DNA of 64,000 nucleotides from a bacterium (GTDB taxonomy: Bacteria > SAR324 > XYD2-FULL-50-16), in NCBI GenBank assembly GCA_018829445.1, contig JAHJTV010000067.1, forward strand, positions 100,062 through 164,061, in the 5' to 3' direction. The notes under the pieces were generated by a model. That model made no database searches, was not told the DNA's origin, and worked only from the letters and a program-made list of their open reading frames with translations. This document shows positions 1-8,108 of the stretch, piece after piece. The stretch's first letter is position 1. Every line of letters starts with the position of its first letter. A program made the translations under genes and the position numbers.

Positions 1-1826
1 ATTTCTACCAGGGTTTCGACATCAGGTGAAATATTTACAATGGTATCGGCAAAGAAATATAATTTCCGATTCTGCATGATCATATGCAAAGAGCTGATAC
101 GATGGACGCCGGGAGCCCTGTCCACGAGATCCAAGGCCGGCTGAATCACCCTTGGATAATTGCAGGTGACTCCGGAAAGCATGGTGTCAGCATCGCCCGA
201 ACTTACCATAGCCGCAGCAAAGTAATTACGGTCCAGAGACATGCTCTGCCTGGCCTGGGTAAGGGTGACTCCTTTTCTATGCCTTCGTTTCAGGAAGAGA
301 TTCGTGTATTGCTCAAGATTATCTGATGTTTCAGGATCGATGACAGTAAGATCTCCAGGATTGATCTGTAGTTCTTCGCGTTTAATAACCTCTCTGATTT
401 TATCAATTTTACCCAGTAGAATGGGTTTTCCGCATTTTTCATCAAAAATCGCTTGGGCTGCCCTAATGATCAGCGGGTGATCTCCTTCGGGAAAAACAAT
501 TCGCTGCGGCTCCTGCTGGGCTTTTTTGATTACAATCCTCATGACCTGTCTGGACATCCCCAACAGTCTTTCCAATTGATAGCGATAATTGTCAATATCC
601 TCTATGGGTTTCCCGGCAACTCCGGTTCTGGTAGCAGCTTCGGCCACAGCCGGTGAAACCCATAACATTGCTCGCGGATCAAAAGGCGTTGGGATCAGGC
701 ATTCCGTTCCAAAATGTAAAGATTTGCCCCCATAAGCCTTGAGAACGGAATCGGGGACGTCCTGCTTGGCAAGTTCGGCCAGGGCTTTGGTAGCCGCCAG
801 TTTCATCTCCTCATTAATCTCTGTTGCCTGGCAGTCGAGTGCCCCCCGAAAAATAAAAGGGAATCCAAGAACATTGTTAACCTGGTTGGGAAAGTCGGAA
901 CGTCCCGTTGCGATGATAGCATCAGGACGGGTCTGTTTGGCCAGATCATAGTCGATTTCAGGGTCCGGATTGGCCAGGGCAAAGACGATGGGGCGGTCTG
1001 CCATGCTCATTAACATCTCCGGTGTCATGGCATCCTTAACTGATATCCCCACAAAAACATCGGCACCAACCAAGGCTTCTGCTAGAGTTCGATGCTCGGT
1101 GGCGGCTGCAAGCTTTTCCTTATAGGGATTCATCCCCTTTTCCCGACCTTTGTAAATGACACCGCGACTATCACACATGATGATGTTTTCCTTTTTAACC
1201 CCCAAGGAAAAATGAAGCTGACAACAGGCTATTCCTGCCGCTCCGGCGCCATTATAAACCACTTTTATCTCATCCATTTTCTTACCAGTCAGCTCCACTG
1301 CGTTGAGCAGCGCTGCTGCACTGATAATTGCGGTTCCGTGCTGATCATCATGAAAGACTGGAATTTTTAGCTGTTTTTTGAGCTGCTCTTCAATATAGAA
1401 ACAGTCGGGAGCAGAGATGTCCTCCAGATTGATCCCACCAAAGGTCGGTTCCAGGGCTTTGACCGCCTGAACAAACTCTTCGGCACTCCCCACATTCAAT
1501 TCAATATCGAAGACATCAATATCAGCAAATTTCTTGAACAGTACCCCTTTGCCCTCCATCACCGGTTTTCCCGCCAGAGCACCGATGTTTCCCAGCCCTA
1601 ACACAGCTGATCCATTGGTGATAACCGCTACCAGGTTCCCCTTTGCCGTATACTCATAAGCCAGCTGTGGATTCTCCTCAATGGCCAGACAGGGATAAGA
1701 AACCCCGGGGCTATATGCCATGCTTAAATCCCGGGAGGTCAATAGGGATTTGGTCGGCCTTATCTCTATTTTACCAGGTCGATTTTTTCGGTGGTATTCA
1801 AGGGCATCTGTTTTACTAATTTTCAT
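1..1826 (-). CDS. maeB: NADP-type malic enzyme fused to phosphotransacetylase-like domain (3' end cut by window edge)
   Basis: Oxidative decarboxylation of malate to pyruvate, supplying reducing power and pyruvate in the cytoplasm. The ATG at 1824-1826 opens with MKISKTDALEYHR, then the malic-enzyme core (AYSPGVSYPCLAI, NGSAVLGLGNIGALAGKPVMEGK, the latter being the usual Tyr/Lys and NAD-binding neighbourhood). About 608 residues are visible. The last part (GVHRISSLHMIM, then FFADTIVNI) matches the phosphate acetyltransferase-like domain that follows the catalytic domain in MaeB-type enzymes of about 750 residues, so roughly 150 residues lie outside the window. In MaeB this tail is regulatory rather than a working transacetylase. 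No frame break was noticed. It is the only gene in the window's first 1.8 kb and is separated from the MFS gene by 700 bp of repeats. Confidence 0.93.
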   Translation of the reverse strand, partial: MKISKTDALEYHRKNRPGKIEIRPTKSLLTSRDLSMAYSPGVSYPCLAIEENPQLAYEYTAKGNLVAVITNGSAVLGLGNIGALAGKPVMEGKGVLFKKFADIDVFDIELNVGSAEEFVQAVKALEPTFGGINLEDISAPDCFYIEEQLKKQLKIPVFHDDQHGTAIISAAALLNAVELTGKKMDEIKVVYNGAGAAGIACCQLHFSLGVKKENIIMCDSRGVIYKGREKGMNPYKEKLAAATEHRTLAEALVGADVFVGISVKDAMTPEMLMSMADRPIVFALANPDPEIDYDLAKQTRPDAIIATGRSDFPNQVNNVLGFPFIFRGALDCQATEINEEMKLAATKALAELAKQDVPDSVLKAYGGKSLHFGTECLIPTPFDPRAMLWVSPAVAEAATRTGVAGKPIEDIDNYRYQLERLLGMSRQVMRIVIKKAQQEPQRIVFPEGDHPLIIRAAQAIFDEKCGKPILLGKIDKIREVIKREELQINPGDLTVIDPETSDNLEQYTNLFLKRRHRKGVTLTQARQSMSLDRNYFAAAMVSSGDADTMLSGVTCNYPRVIQPALDLVDRAPGVHRISSLHMIMQNRKLYFFADTIVNISPDVETLVE

Positions 1827-2190
1827 ATTTCTTTTTTGAGTCAGGTTTGTTAATAAGTGGCAATTTTCCTTTAAAACTCTATCTGTTAGTACCTATTCGT
1901 TAAGTTGTTGAATATTCCTTAGCTCAATGATTGTCAACAATTGAGAACCAGGAATGATGACCGGGAATTCATGAATCGATTATATCCTATTTACCCTCTA
2001 TACTGAACAAAAAAAAATCCGGGAGCACTTTTGACTTTATTGTATCAAATCTGATTGACACCGTTAAATTCGTTCATCACAATGATCCTGAATTTAAAAT
2101 CTTTTGACTGGCAGTACAGATACAATTCCCGAAAATAGAAAGCAGCATATGGGAATTCGATTTTCGGATATTGTATGGATATAAAATGGT

Positions 2191-2254
2191 AAAGCGGCCT
2201 TAACATGGCCGCTTTATGATACGAACTGGCGGGGATATAACCCCATAAGCGCTT
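2191..2254. repeat. Palindromic repeat, GGCCGC family, copy 1
   Basis: Perfect 9-bp hairpin AAAGCGGCC / GGCCGCTTT (2191-2199 with 2207-2215), followed by a second small hairpin GGGG-ATATAA-CCCC (2231-2244) and the palindrome AAGCGCTT. The order and spacing match copy 2 only 100 bp downstream, so this is a tandem pair of one repeat family. Confidence 0.75.
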
Positions 2255-2290
2255 AAATAAGGATTTTCGAGATAAAGTTCAGTTTTTCAA

Positions 2291-2420
2291 AACGGTAGGG
2301 CGGCCTTACATGGCCGCCTTTGAGTTGGTTCTGGCGGGGATGTAACCCCTACCGTAATCCTTGCTCTTGGTAATATTTGTTTAAGTAAGCGCATATGGGA
2401 CGTAGCTCCGCCCTACTGTA
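2291..2420. repeat. Palindromic repeat, GGCCGC family, copy 2 (with tail)
   Basis: Outer stem CGGTAGGG / CCCTACCG (2293-2300 with 2347-2354) encloses two inner hairpins: GGCGGCC-TTACAT-GGCCGCC (2299-2318) and GGGG-ATGTAA-CCCC (2337-2349). Such a three-way-junction fold is typical of dispersed REP-like elements. A downstream tail (2397-2420) is shared with the copy at 6945-7225. Confidence 0.78.
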
Positions 2421-2526
2421 TGTTTGCCTTTGGCAACATCAGTTTATTATTAAGGCGCTTATGGAATATTGCCAATATGGTTTTCCTTATCTTTTTAGGC
2501 AGTTAATATTTATCAGGTGATCCGTT

Positions 2527-3714
2527 TTGAACAAACGAATACTAGCCATCATCGCCGCGAGTTTTCTTACCGTATCCATTGCTTTTTCCATACGATATGG
2601 ATATGGAATGCTTCTGCCGGAAATGTTACCGGTTCTGGAAATCTCAAAAACACAGGCAGGGGGTATCTTCGCAGTGTACTTTCTTGTTTATACCCTGTGT
2701 ACGCCTGCCATGGGAGTACTATCGGATTGTTTCAGCTATCGTCTTATCCTGACAGTATTCACGGCAGTTTTGGGTATCGGGGCGCTGATGATGGCTTTTG
2801 CAGCAACTTTTTTTCAGGCAAGCCTGTTTTTATCAATTGCCGGCTTTGGACATGCAGCTTGCTGGGCCCCGGTAGTTGTCCTGGTTCAGAAGTGGGTTCC
2901 GAATAACCGGAGGGGAACGGCATTATCATTTGTCTCCATGGGAGTTGGCTCGGGAGTATTTCTGTGGGGAATTCTGCTGCCAGTCATTGTTTCATCAACT
3001 GATTGGCAAACTGGGTGGCTGGCCCTGGGGTATACAGCCCTTGGAATTGCCTTGCTGAACTTGATCCTGGTTCGAAATCCGAACAATAACCAACCAGACC
3101 AGGTTAATTCCAAGCCGGGTTTAAAAGAGTTCCTTTCTTCTTACAGGAAGATCTTTCGACAGGCAATTTTCTGGAAGATTGGGGTTTCATACTTGCTGGT
3201 TGGTTTTAATGTTATCATTCTCTTCACTTTCCTTCCTGTTTATACCAGGGAAATACTGAATGTTGCTTACGCAGTATCGACCAGTTTTATCTCCGTGATC
3301 GCTTTTTTTGGAATTGTAGGGCAACTTCTGCTTGGACCGCTTTCCGACAAGGTTGGAAGGGGGAGAATAATGATCGTGTGCAGTATATTCCTGGCCGGTT
3401 CCGTCCTGGGAATCCTCTTTTCCGGAAGCACCTGGACACTTTATATTCTAACAGCGTGCTATGGGGTTGGTTATGGTGCAGTCTGGCCAGTGTATGCCGC
3501 CGCTGCTTCCGATCTCTTTCCAAAAGAATATTCAGGCGGTGTAGTGGGACTCTGGACAGTATTTCTGGGAGTTGGGTCCATTATTGCCCCGGTAATCTGT
3601 GGTTGGCTGATCGATAATACGGGAAGCTACTCCTGGGTTTTCCAGCTAGCCATGTCAGCCGGAGTTCTCTCGACCCTGTTATTGCTGACCGTACGCAAAT
3701 TCAGTTTTGAGTGA
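2527..3714 (+). CDS. Major facilitator superfamily transporter
   Basis: A 395-residue, 12-helix MFS carrier of the inner membrane. The first helix follows MNKRILAIIAASFL, and the loop between helices 2 and 3 has the GVLSDCFSYRLIL form of the MFS signature. A repeated copy, GPLSDKVGRGRIM, lies at the start of the second half, as expected for the two-fold MFS repeat. The start is a TTG at 2527, chosen because AGGTGA lies 6 nt upstream (2515-2520). The substrate cannot be read from sequence; general similarity is to organic-anion carriers. It stands near an RdhA-like gene, so import or export of an aromatic or halogenated organic acid is a fair guess, but only a guess. Confidence 0.88.
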   Translation: MNKRILAIIAASFLTVSIAFSIRYGYGMLLPEMLPVLEISKTQAGGIFAVYFLVYTLCTPAMGVLSDCFSYRLILTVFTAVLGIGALMMAFAATFFQASLFLSIAGFGHAACWAPVVVLVQKWVPNNRRGTALSFVSMGVGSGVFLWGILLPVIVSSTDWQTGWLALGYTALGIALLNLILVRNPNNNQPDQVNSKPGLKEFLSSYRKIFRQAIFWKIGVSYLLVGFNVIILFTFLPVYTREILNVAYAVSTSFISVIAFFGIVGQLLLGPLSDKVGRGRIMIVCSIFLAGSVLGILFSGSTWTLYILTACYGVGYGAVWPVYAAAASDLFPKEYSGGVVGLWTVFLGVGSIIAPVICGWLIDNTGSYSWVFQLAMSAGVLSTLLLLTVRKFSFE

Positions 3715-3867
3715 AAGGACATGTATGGTCTCATCTCAAACTTCAGGTGATCCGATGGAAATGGTTCAGTATGGAATCAAACCTTGATTAACAAGGAGAC
3801 TTAACTCAGATGAAAGAAACAACCCAAGTCTAATCAAAACAATGATCTTTAATCTTAGGCGCCCAAA

Positions 3868-5511
3868 TCATTGATAGATCTCCTTTTTCTCAATCGCCAG
3901 TTTCTTAATCCGATAGGACAGGGTTGTCGGTTTTAACTTCAGCAGGTTAGCCGCCCCGTCACTACCATAGATTTTTCCCCTACTTTTTCTCAAGGCGATC
4001 AGAATATTCTGGCGTTGTTGATCCTTCATCTCTTGATCAGGGATTATGGCGGTCACATCGTCTGATTCTTCGAGGGATGCATTTTTCTTGCGGTTTTTTA
4101 TACGTTGTTCCTCTTTCCAGGGCATTGAAAGCGTTAACTTATTGTGGATTGATAAAATGACAGCCCGTTCGATGATATTCTGTAACTCCCTTATGTTTCC
4201 AGGCCAGCTATAATCCTGTAACTCCTGAATGGTTTTCCCGGTTATCTTTAACTTTGGTTTATTCAATTTCCTGGTCAGCAACTCCATAAAGTGGTTGGCC
4301 AGTAGCGGAATATCCTCCTTTCTTTCGCGCAAAGGAGCAATTTTAATGGGGAAAACATTCAGTCGATAATACAGATCCTGACGGAATCGTTTTTTCTCAA
4401 CTTCATGCTTCAGATTCTTGTTGGTAGACGCGATAATGCGAACATCGGTTTTCCGGGTTATGTCCTCTCCTACTCGTTCATACAGACCTTCCTGCAGAAC
4501 TCTTAAAAGTTTAGCCTGCATATCCAGGGGGATTTCTCCAATTTCATCCAACAGTAAAGTACCACCATTCGCAGTTTCAAACCTTCCGGCTCTATCCTTT
4601 ACCGCACCGGTGAAAGCCCCTTTAATATGTCCAAAAAACTCGCTTTCATAAAGAGTATCGGGTATAGAAGCACAATTAACCATGATTAACGGTGCCTTTG
4701 CCCTGAGGCTCTTGGCATGTATCTCCCGAGCCACCAGTTCCTTTCCGGTGCCCGATTCTCCTAATACAAGAACGCCGACATCTGTAGGAGCCACCAGTTC
4801 AATCTGCTGCAGTGTATTACTAAGCGCCCCACTCTGGCCGATAATGCCGGAGTGGTTTTTATAGTCCCTGAGTTCATGCCGTAGAAATTCATTTTCGTTT
4901 TCCAATTGCCTTTTTAATGATTCTATCTCTTCAAATGCCCGAGCATTAGCGACAGCAATCGCAAAATGATTGGCGATCATACGTAGCCAGATATGACCTT
5001 CGGAAACCTGGTTTATACGGGAGAAAAGTCCTAAAACACCGAGTACCTGATCCTTATAAACCAACGGTTGACCGGCAAAATAAAGGGATTGTTCCTGTTT
5101 GCTCCAGGATCTGATTAAGTCCCAGTCCGGGTCATGGTGAACATCCAGCAACCTGATCCCGGCCTCTCCGGATGATGCAATAGATCCGATTTTACCGACA
5201 TCCACCGGATAATGTTCCAGTCTGTTTTTGAGATAGTCCAGAGTCCTGGTTTTTGCTTTGTTTTGTTTAATATCCATGGCAGCCAACTGCAGGCACCTTT
5301 CTTGATCCGAGCATCGGTCTTTAAAACTGCATAAGGCACAATTCTGCCTCTCCTCAAACAACCAGATACCCGTTAATACTATATGCGGACGTTTCGTCAT
5401 CCTGGTTACAATCATATCAAGCAAACGATCAATCGATCGCTCCTGTGCCATATCCAGCAACAGATTTTTAATGGAATTGAATTCGGGTTGGTAGAGATGA
5501 TCTTGTTTCAT
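3868..5511 (-). CDS. Sigma-54-dependent activator with Cys-rich GAF sensor domain
   Basis: A 547-residue enhancer-binding protein. The N-terminal GAF-like sensor (about residues 20-205) contains four cysteines spaced C58-x2-C61-x5-C67-x5-C73, which look like a metal or Fe-S ligand set. A short coiled coil follows, then an AAA+ domain with Walker A GESGTGKE, an intact GAFTGA sigma-54 contact loop and Walker B TLLLDEIGE, and a C-terminal Fis-type HTH (GAANLLKLKPTTLSYRIKKL). Sensing by the GAF domain is inferred by analogy with NorR/FhlA. It is divergent from the RdhA-like gene, and its start lies 8 bp from a CACAA-N7-TTGTG dyad, so it probably controls both itself and that gene. Confidence 0.9.
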   Translation of the reverse strand: MKQDHLYQPEFNSIKNLLLDMAQERSIDRLLDMIVTRMTKRPHIVLTGIWLFEERQNCALCSFKDRCSDQERCLQLAAMDIKQNKAKTRTLDYLKNRLEHYPVDVGKIGSIASSGEAGIRLLDVHHDPDWDLIRSWSKQEQSLYFAGQPLVYKDQVLGVLGLFSRINQVSEGHIWLRMIANHFAIAVANARAFEEIESLKRQLENENEFLRHELRDYKNHSGIIGQSGALSNTLQQIELVAPTDVGVLVLGESGTGKELVAREIHAKSLRAKAPLIMVNCASIPDTLYESEFFGHIKGAFTGAVKDRAGRFETANGGTLLLDEIGEIPLDMQAKLLRVLQEGLYERVGEDITRKTDVRIIASTNKNLKHEVEKKRFRQDLYYRLNVFPIKIAPLRERKEDIPLLANHFMELLTRKLNKPKLKITGKTIQELQDYSWPGNIRELQNIIERAVILSIHNKLTLSMPWKEEQRIKNRKKNASLEESDDVTAIIPDQEMKDQQRQNILIALRKSRGKIYGSDGAANLLKLKPTTLSYRIKKLAIEKKEIYQ

Positions 5512-5518
5512 GGTTAAT

Positions 5519-5535
5519 CACAAATTTTGGTTGTG
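5519..5535. promoter_or_regulatory. Dyad operator CACAA-N7-TTGTG, site 1
   Basis: Perfect inverted repeat CACAA / TTGTG around a 7-bp spacer, 8 bp upstream of the regulator's start codon. A near-identical site lies exactly 40 bp away (about four helical turns), which is the layout of paired enhancer sites for a dimeric or oligomeric activator. Confidence 0.55.
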
Positions 5536-5558
5536 GTAAGATCTAAATTTTGTTGAAT

Positions 5559-5575
5559 CACAAATTTTTGTTGTT
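5559..5575. promoter_or_regulatory. Dyad operator CACAA-N7-TTGTT, site 2
   Basis: Second copy of the same dyad with one mismatch in the right arm. The flanking bases (AATCACAAATTTT) are also shared with site 1, so this is a repeated binding site, not a chance palindrome. Confidence 0.52.
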
Positions 5576-5584
5576 TTAACGTAA

Positions 5585-5601
5585 TAAGCAAAATCTGCTT
5601 A
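5585..5601. promoter_or_regulatory. Dyad TAAGCA-N5-TGCTTA
   Basis: Perfect 6-bp inverted repeat around AAATC, nested inside a wider GTAATAA / TTATTAC pair (5581-5587 with 5608-5614). It differs from the CACAA sites, so it may bind another protein (a CRP/FNR-like or LysR-like regulator is possible). Confidence 0.4.
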
Positions 5602-5653
5602 CACCTTTTATTACAGTCATTTATGTAATACTTTGATCAGGCATGAATCTTGA

Positions 5654-5668
5654 TGGTGATCTCTTGCT
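5654..5668 (+). promoter_or_regulatory. Candidate -24/-12 promoter for the RdhA-like gene
   Basis: TGGTGA-TCTC-TTGCT resembles the sigma-54 consensus TGGCAC-N5-TTGC and would start transcription about 25 nt before the ATG at 5705. The GG-to-GC spacing is 9 nt, not the usual 10. That is a serious flaw, since this spacing is normally strict. Confidence 0.25.
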
Positions 5669-5704
5669 AAACGAACCTATTAAGAATCAATCAATAAATC
5701 AACC

Positions 5705-6952
5705 ATGATACGCAATCCAAGATTAAGAAACAGGGAACAAGCGAACAACAGGCACCTCATCGATCCTTATCCGGTACACACCTTAAAAAGGGTGGATCAA
5801 CCCACAACCCGGATAAATGAAGCTGAGGTCTTTCGGCAGCATGAACAAACCAGTGGCTTTTACCGGGCAGGCAGGGGAGATTTTGGGGAACATATGCAGC
5901 AGGAATATCGTCGTTTTGTGCCGAAATACCCGCTTTCGGGGGCGATGGTTTCCATGGCAGGTGCATTGGCAGATCTGGTTGATGAACCCGTGGGTATGGG
6001 AGCAGCAGGCATGCCAGACAGCGCGGTTCCAAAAAATATGTCCTGGGCACCCATGGGGCAGGTGGCTGAAAAAAAAGCGCCTTTTACGGATAATCCCGAA
6101 AAAATGGCAAGACATATCAAAGAGACCGCCTATTTTTTAAGAGCCGATCTGGTTGGAATCTGTGAACTGCCTGTTTATGCCATTTACAGTCACCAGAAAC
6201 AGGATGGCAAACCGATACACCTGAATCACAAATACGCCATTGCAATCCTGATCGACCAGGATTGGCATACTTCTCGTCAGACAAGCGGAAACGATTGGAT
6301 CAGCAATTCCATGAGTTTTCTCGCCTATTCCACCTCTGGGTTCATTGCCTGTATGCTGGCTGATTATATCCGTCGATTGGGTTATCCGGCGCGAGCTCAT
6401 CATGCCATGAATTACCAGGTTGCAGTCCCCCCGATTCTTTTGTGGGCTGGATTGGGTGAGATGTGCCGAATCGGTGATATTGTCCTGAATCCTTTTTTGG
6501 GACCCAGATTTAAAGCAGCCATTGTAACAACAGATCTGCCTTTGGCGATTGACAAGCCGATTGACTTTGGTCTGCAGGATTTTTGTGCAAAATGTAAAAA
6601 ATGTGCTACCGAATGCCCTTCCGGCTCCATCAGTGACAAGGATAAGGTTATGTATCACGGATATGAAAAATGGCCGGTTGATGTGGACAAATGCACAAAA
6701 ATGAGGATAGGCAATAAACAGGGTTCCGGTTGTGGGGTATGCATCAAAGTCTGCCCCTGGAATAAACCGAACACGCTATTTCATCGCTCGATTTCCTGGA
6801 CCATGAGGAAACTCCCCTTTGCCAGGAGGTTTGGCGTATGGGGGGACGACCTGCTTGGCTATGGAAAACCGGATTACAATCATAAGTGGTGGCTTGATCT
6901 GGAAACCATTAATGGAGACTTGCAGGTCCCGAACTCCAGTAAAAACCGGTAG
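5705..6952 (+). CDS. Reductive dehalogenase-like protein (RdhA family), cytoplasmic, no Tat signal
   Basis: 415 residues. The middle and C-terminal parts have the RdhA corrinoid-domain look (GEMCRIGDIVLNPFLGPRFK, then TDLPLAIDKPIDFG), followed by two ferredoxin-type motifs: C294-x2-C297-x2-C300-x3-C304-P and C330-x12-C343-x2-C346-x3-C350-P, as in cobamide-dependent reductive dehalogenases. The respiratory enzymes carry a twin-arginine leader and pair with a small membrane anchor RdhB. Here the protein starts MIRNPRLRNREQANN with no Tat motif, and no rdhB is nearby. A soluble, non-respiratory dehalogenase or a related corrinoid reductase is therefore more likely. There is no Shine-Dalgarno at the ATG, so the exact start is unsure. 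The stop codon TAG lies inside a palindromic repeat. Confidence 0.82.
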   Translation: MIRNPRLRNREQANNRHLIDPYPVHTLKRVDQPTTRINEAEVFRQHEQTSGFYRAGRGDFGEHMQQEYRRFVPKYPLSGAMVSMAGALADLVDEPVGMGAAGMPDSAVPKNMSWAPMGQVAEKKAPFTDNPEKMARHIKETAYFLRADLVGICELPVYAIYSHQKQDGKPIHLNHKYAIAILIDQDWHTSRQTSGNDWISNSMSFLAYSTSGFIACMLADYIRRLGYPARAHHAMNYQVAVPPILLWAGLGEMCRIGDIVLNPFLGPRFKAAIVTTDLPLAIDKPIDFGLQDFCAKCKKCATECPSGSISDKDKVMYHGYEKWPVDVDKCTKMRIGNKQGSGCGVCIKVCPWNKPNTLFHRSISWTMRKLPFARRFGVWGDDLLGYGKPDYNHKWWLDLETINGDLQVPNSSKNR

Positions 6953-7225
6953 GGCGGCCTTGCGTGGCCGCCTTTGGAAACGCACAGGCAAGGATGTATT
7001 CTCACAAGCGTTTGCCTAAATGCAAGTAGAGTGAAGTTTCATTGACAATTAATAGTTATCAATTGATTGTTAATTATTTCATCTTAAAATAGTCAATAAT
7101 CAATTGATAACTATTAATTACTAATAATCTTTTGCTTAACTTTGCGTTTATGGGATGTACCCTGCCCTGCCAAAATCCTTGCTCCACTAACACACCCTTG
7201 TGGGACGTAGCCCTGACCTAGTGTT
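6945..7225. repeat. Palindromic repeat, GGCCGC family, copy 3 with tail units
   Basis: GGCGGCC-TTGCGT-GGCCGCC (6953-6972) preceded by CCGGTAGGG, the same order as copy 2. Later parts recur too: an aaggat/ccttgctc segment and two gggaYgtaR-ccctg motifs at 7151-7171 and 7202-7220. The element begins within the last codons of the RdhA-like gene. Inside it sits a separate AT-rich inverted repeat (7047-7119). Confidence 0.68.
7047..7119. repeat. AT-rich inverted repeat with 22-bp arms
   Basis: Arms 7047-7068 and 7098-7119 are perfect reverse complements (core TTAATAGTTATCAATTGATT) around a 29-bp spacer. There is no coding capacity. It resembles a small MITE-like insertion or a remnant of one, placed between the RdhA-like and nitroreductase genes. 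Confidence 0.65.
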
Positions 7226-7274
7226 TTATCAATCACTCGAACAGGTTTTTTACGCATTTGAAGGAGAGTAAAGA

Positions 7275-8027
7275 ATGACGGACATAGAATATAATAACCT
7301 GCTGGAACTGGTCAAAAAAAGAAGGAGTATCAGACGGTTTAAGAGTGATCCTGTTCCTGATGAGATTATCGACAAGGTTATGGAAGTTGCACGCTGGGCT
7401 CCTTCGGCTTTTAATACTCAGCCCTGGGAATTTGTGATTCTCAAGGATGAGCCATCACGAAAAAGAATTGTAGAGATCACCTCTTCCTACTGGGATGATT
7501 GTGTCGACATGGAAAAAGCCAGGGCTGAATGGCAGGGTCGTACCTGGACCCTTAAAGGGATGACAAACGAACCAGGCGACTATTCTGAAGCACCAGTCTA
7601 TATATTTCTTTTTGGAGACCCGCGCACCCTGGATGCACTTCCCATGGGGGTCCAATGTGACCAGCACCGGCGGCGACTGGTTTATCAGTCCAGCCTTGCT
7701 AATGCTTTTTTGTACATGCAGCTGGCCGCAGCATCTTTCGGACTGGGGGCACAATGGTACTCGGTCGTACAGACTCCTTACTGCTCGTGCTTAATAAAGG
7801 ATTTTCTGGGCATTCCTCAGGAATTTGACATGTACGACATGATGGTATTGGGATACCCGGCGGTCAATCCTCCCAGGAAATTTATCAGAAAAACTGAAGA
7901 GATGGTACATTGGGGAGTTGACAACAGTGGCAGTTTCAGGAATGAAACCGAAATCCGGGATTTTGTTAAAAAAACCCGGAGCTGGGTGACCGGTTGTCAC
8001 GCTAAAAAAGCCAAAGAGATGGAATAG
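7275..8027 (+). CDS. Nitroreductase-family FMN oxidoreductase
   Basis: 250 residues with the nitroreductase fold signature: N-terminal KKRRSIRRFKSDPVPDE (FMN phosphate-binding Arg/Ser cluster), RWAPSAFNTQPWEFV, a central helix region (SLANAFLYMQLAAASFGLGAQW) and a C-terminal GYPAVNPPRK segment. Members reduce nitro groups, quinones or halogenated aromatics with NAD(P)H, and some (iodotyrosine deiodinase) dehalogenate. The substrate here is unknown. AAGGAG lies 9 nt before the ATG and supports the start. It sits 320 bp behind the RdhA-like gene across a repeat block, so it probably has its own promoter. Confidence 0.88.
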   Translation: MTDIEYNNLLELVKKRRSIRRFKSDPVPDEIIDKVMEVARWAPSAFNTQPWEFVILKDEPSRKRIVEITSSYWDDCVDMEKARAEWQGRTWTLKGMTNEPGDYSEAPVYIFLFGDPRTLDALPMGVQCDQHRRRLVYQSSLANAFLYMQLAAASFGLGAQWYSVVQTPYCSCLIKDFLGIPQEFDMYDMMVLGYPAVNPPRKFIRKTEEMVHWGVDNSGSFRNETEIRDFVKKTRSWVTGCHAKKAKEME

Positions 8028-8108
8028 CCGATTATTCCCGGTTAATAAGTTATACCGACCGGAGGCCTTATAAAACCCCTGTGGTCTTCAATTGAATTCT
8101 CTAATGAC

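Larger units (their letters stand above)
1827..2526. other. 700-bp non-coding region with palindromic repeats
   Basis: No convincing gene. The left half (1827-2185) is AT-rich and should hold the malic enzyme promoter, but I could not pick clear -35/-10 boxes. The right half carries two related GC-rich palindromic units (described separately) and a third short motif at 2397-2420 reading gggacgtag then cgccctac. The same motif recurs near 7204-7225. Confidence 0.6.

Noticed and set aside
3810..3833. Seven-codon frame MKETTQV with AAGGAG upstream
   Set aside because: Too short, ribosome site 11 nt away, no regulatory residues in a row; not convincing as a leader peptide.
5600..5704. Cobalamin riboswitch ahead of the RdhA-like gene
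   Set aside because: No B12-box-like conserved core is visible, and the leader would be too short.
5757..6115. Minus-strand frames opposite the RdhA-like gene
   Set aside because: They mirror the codon pattern of the real gene, have no ribosome sites and no recognisable motif.
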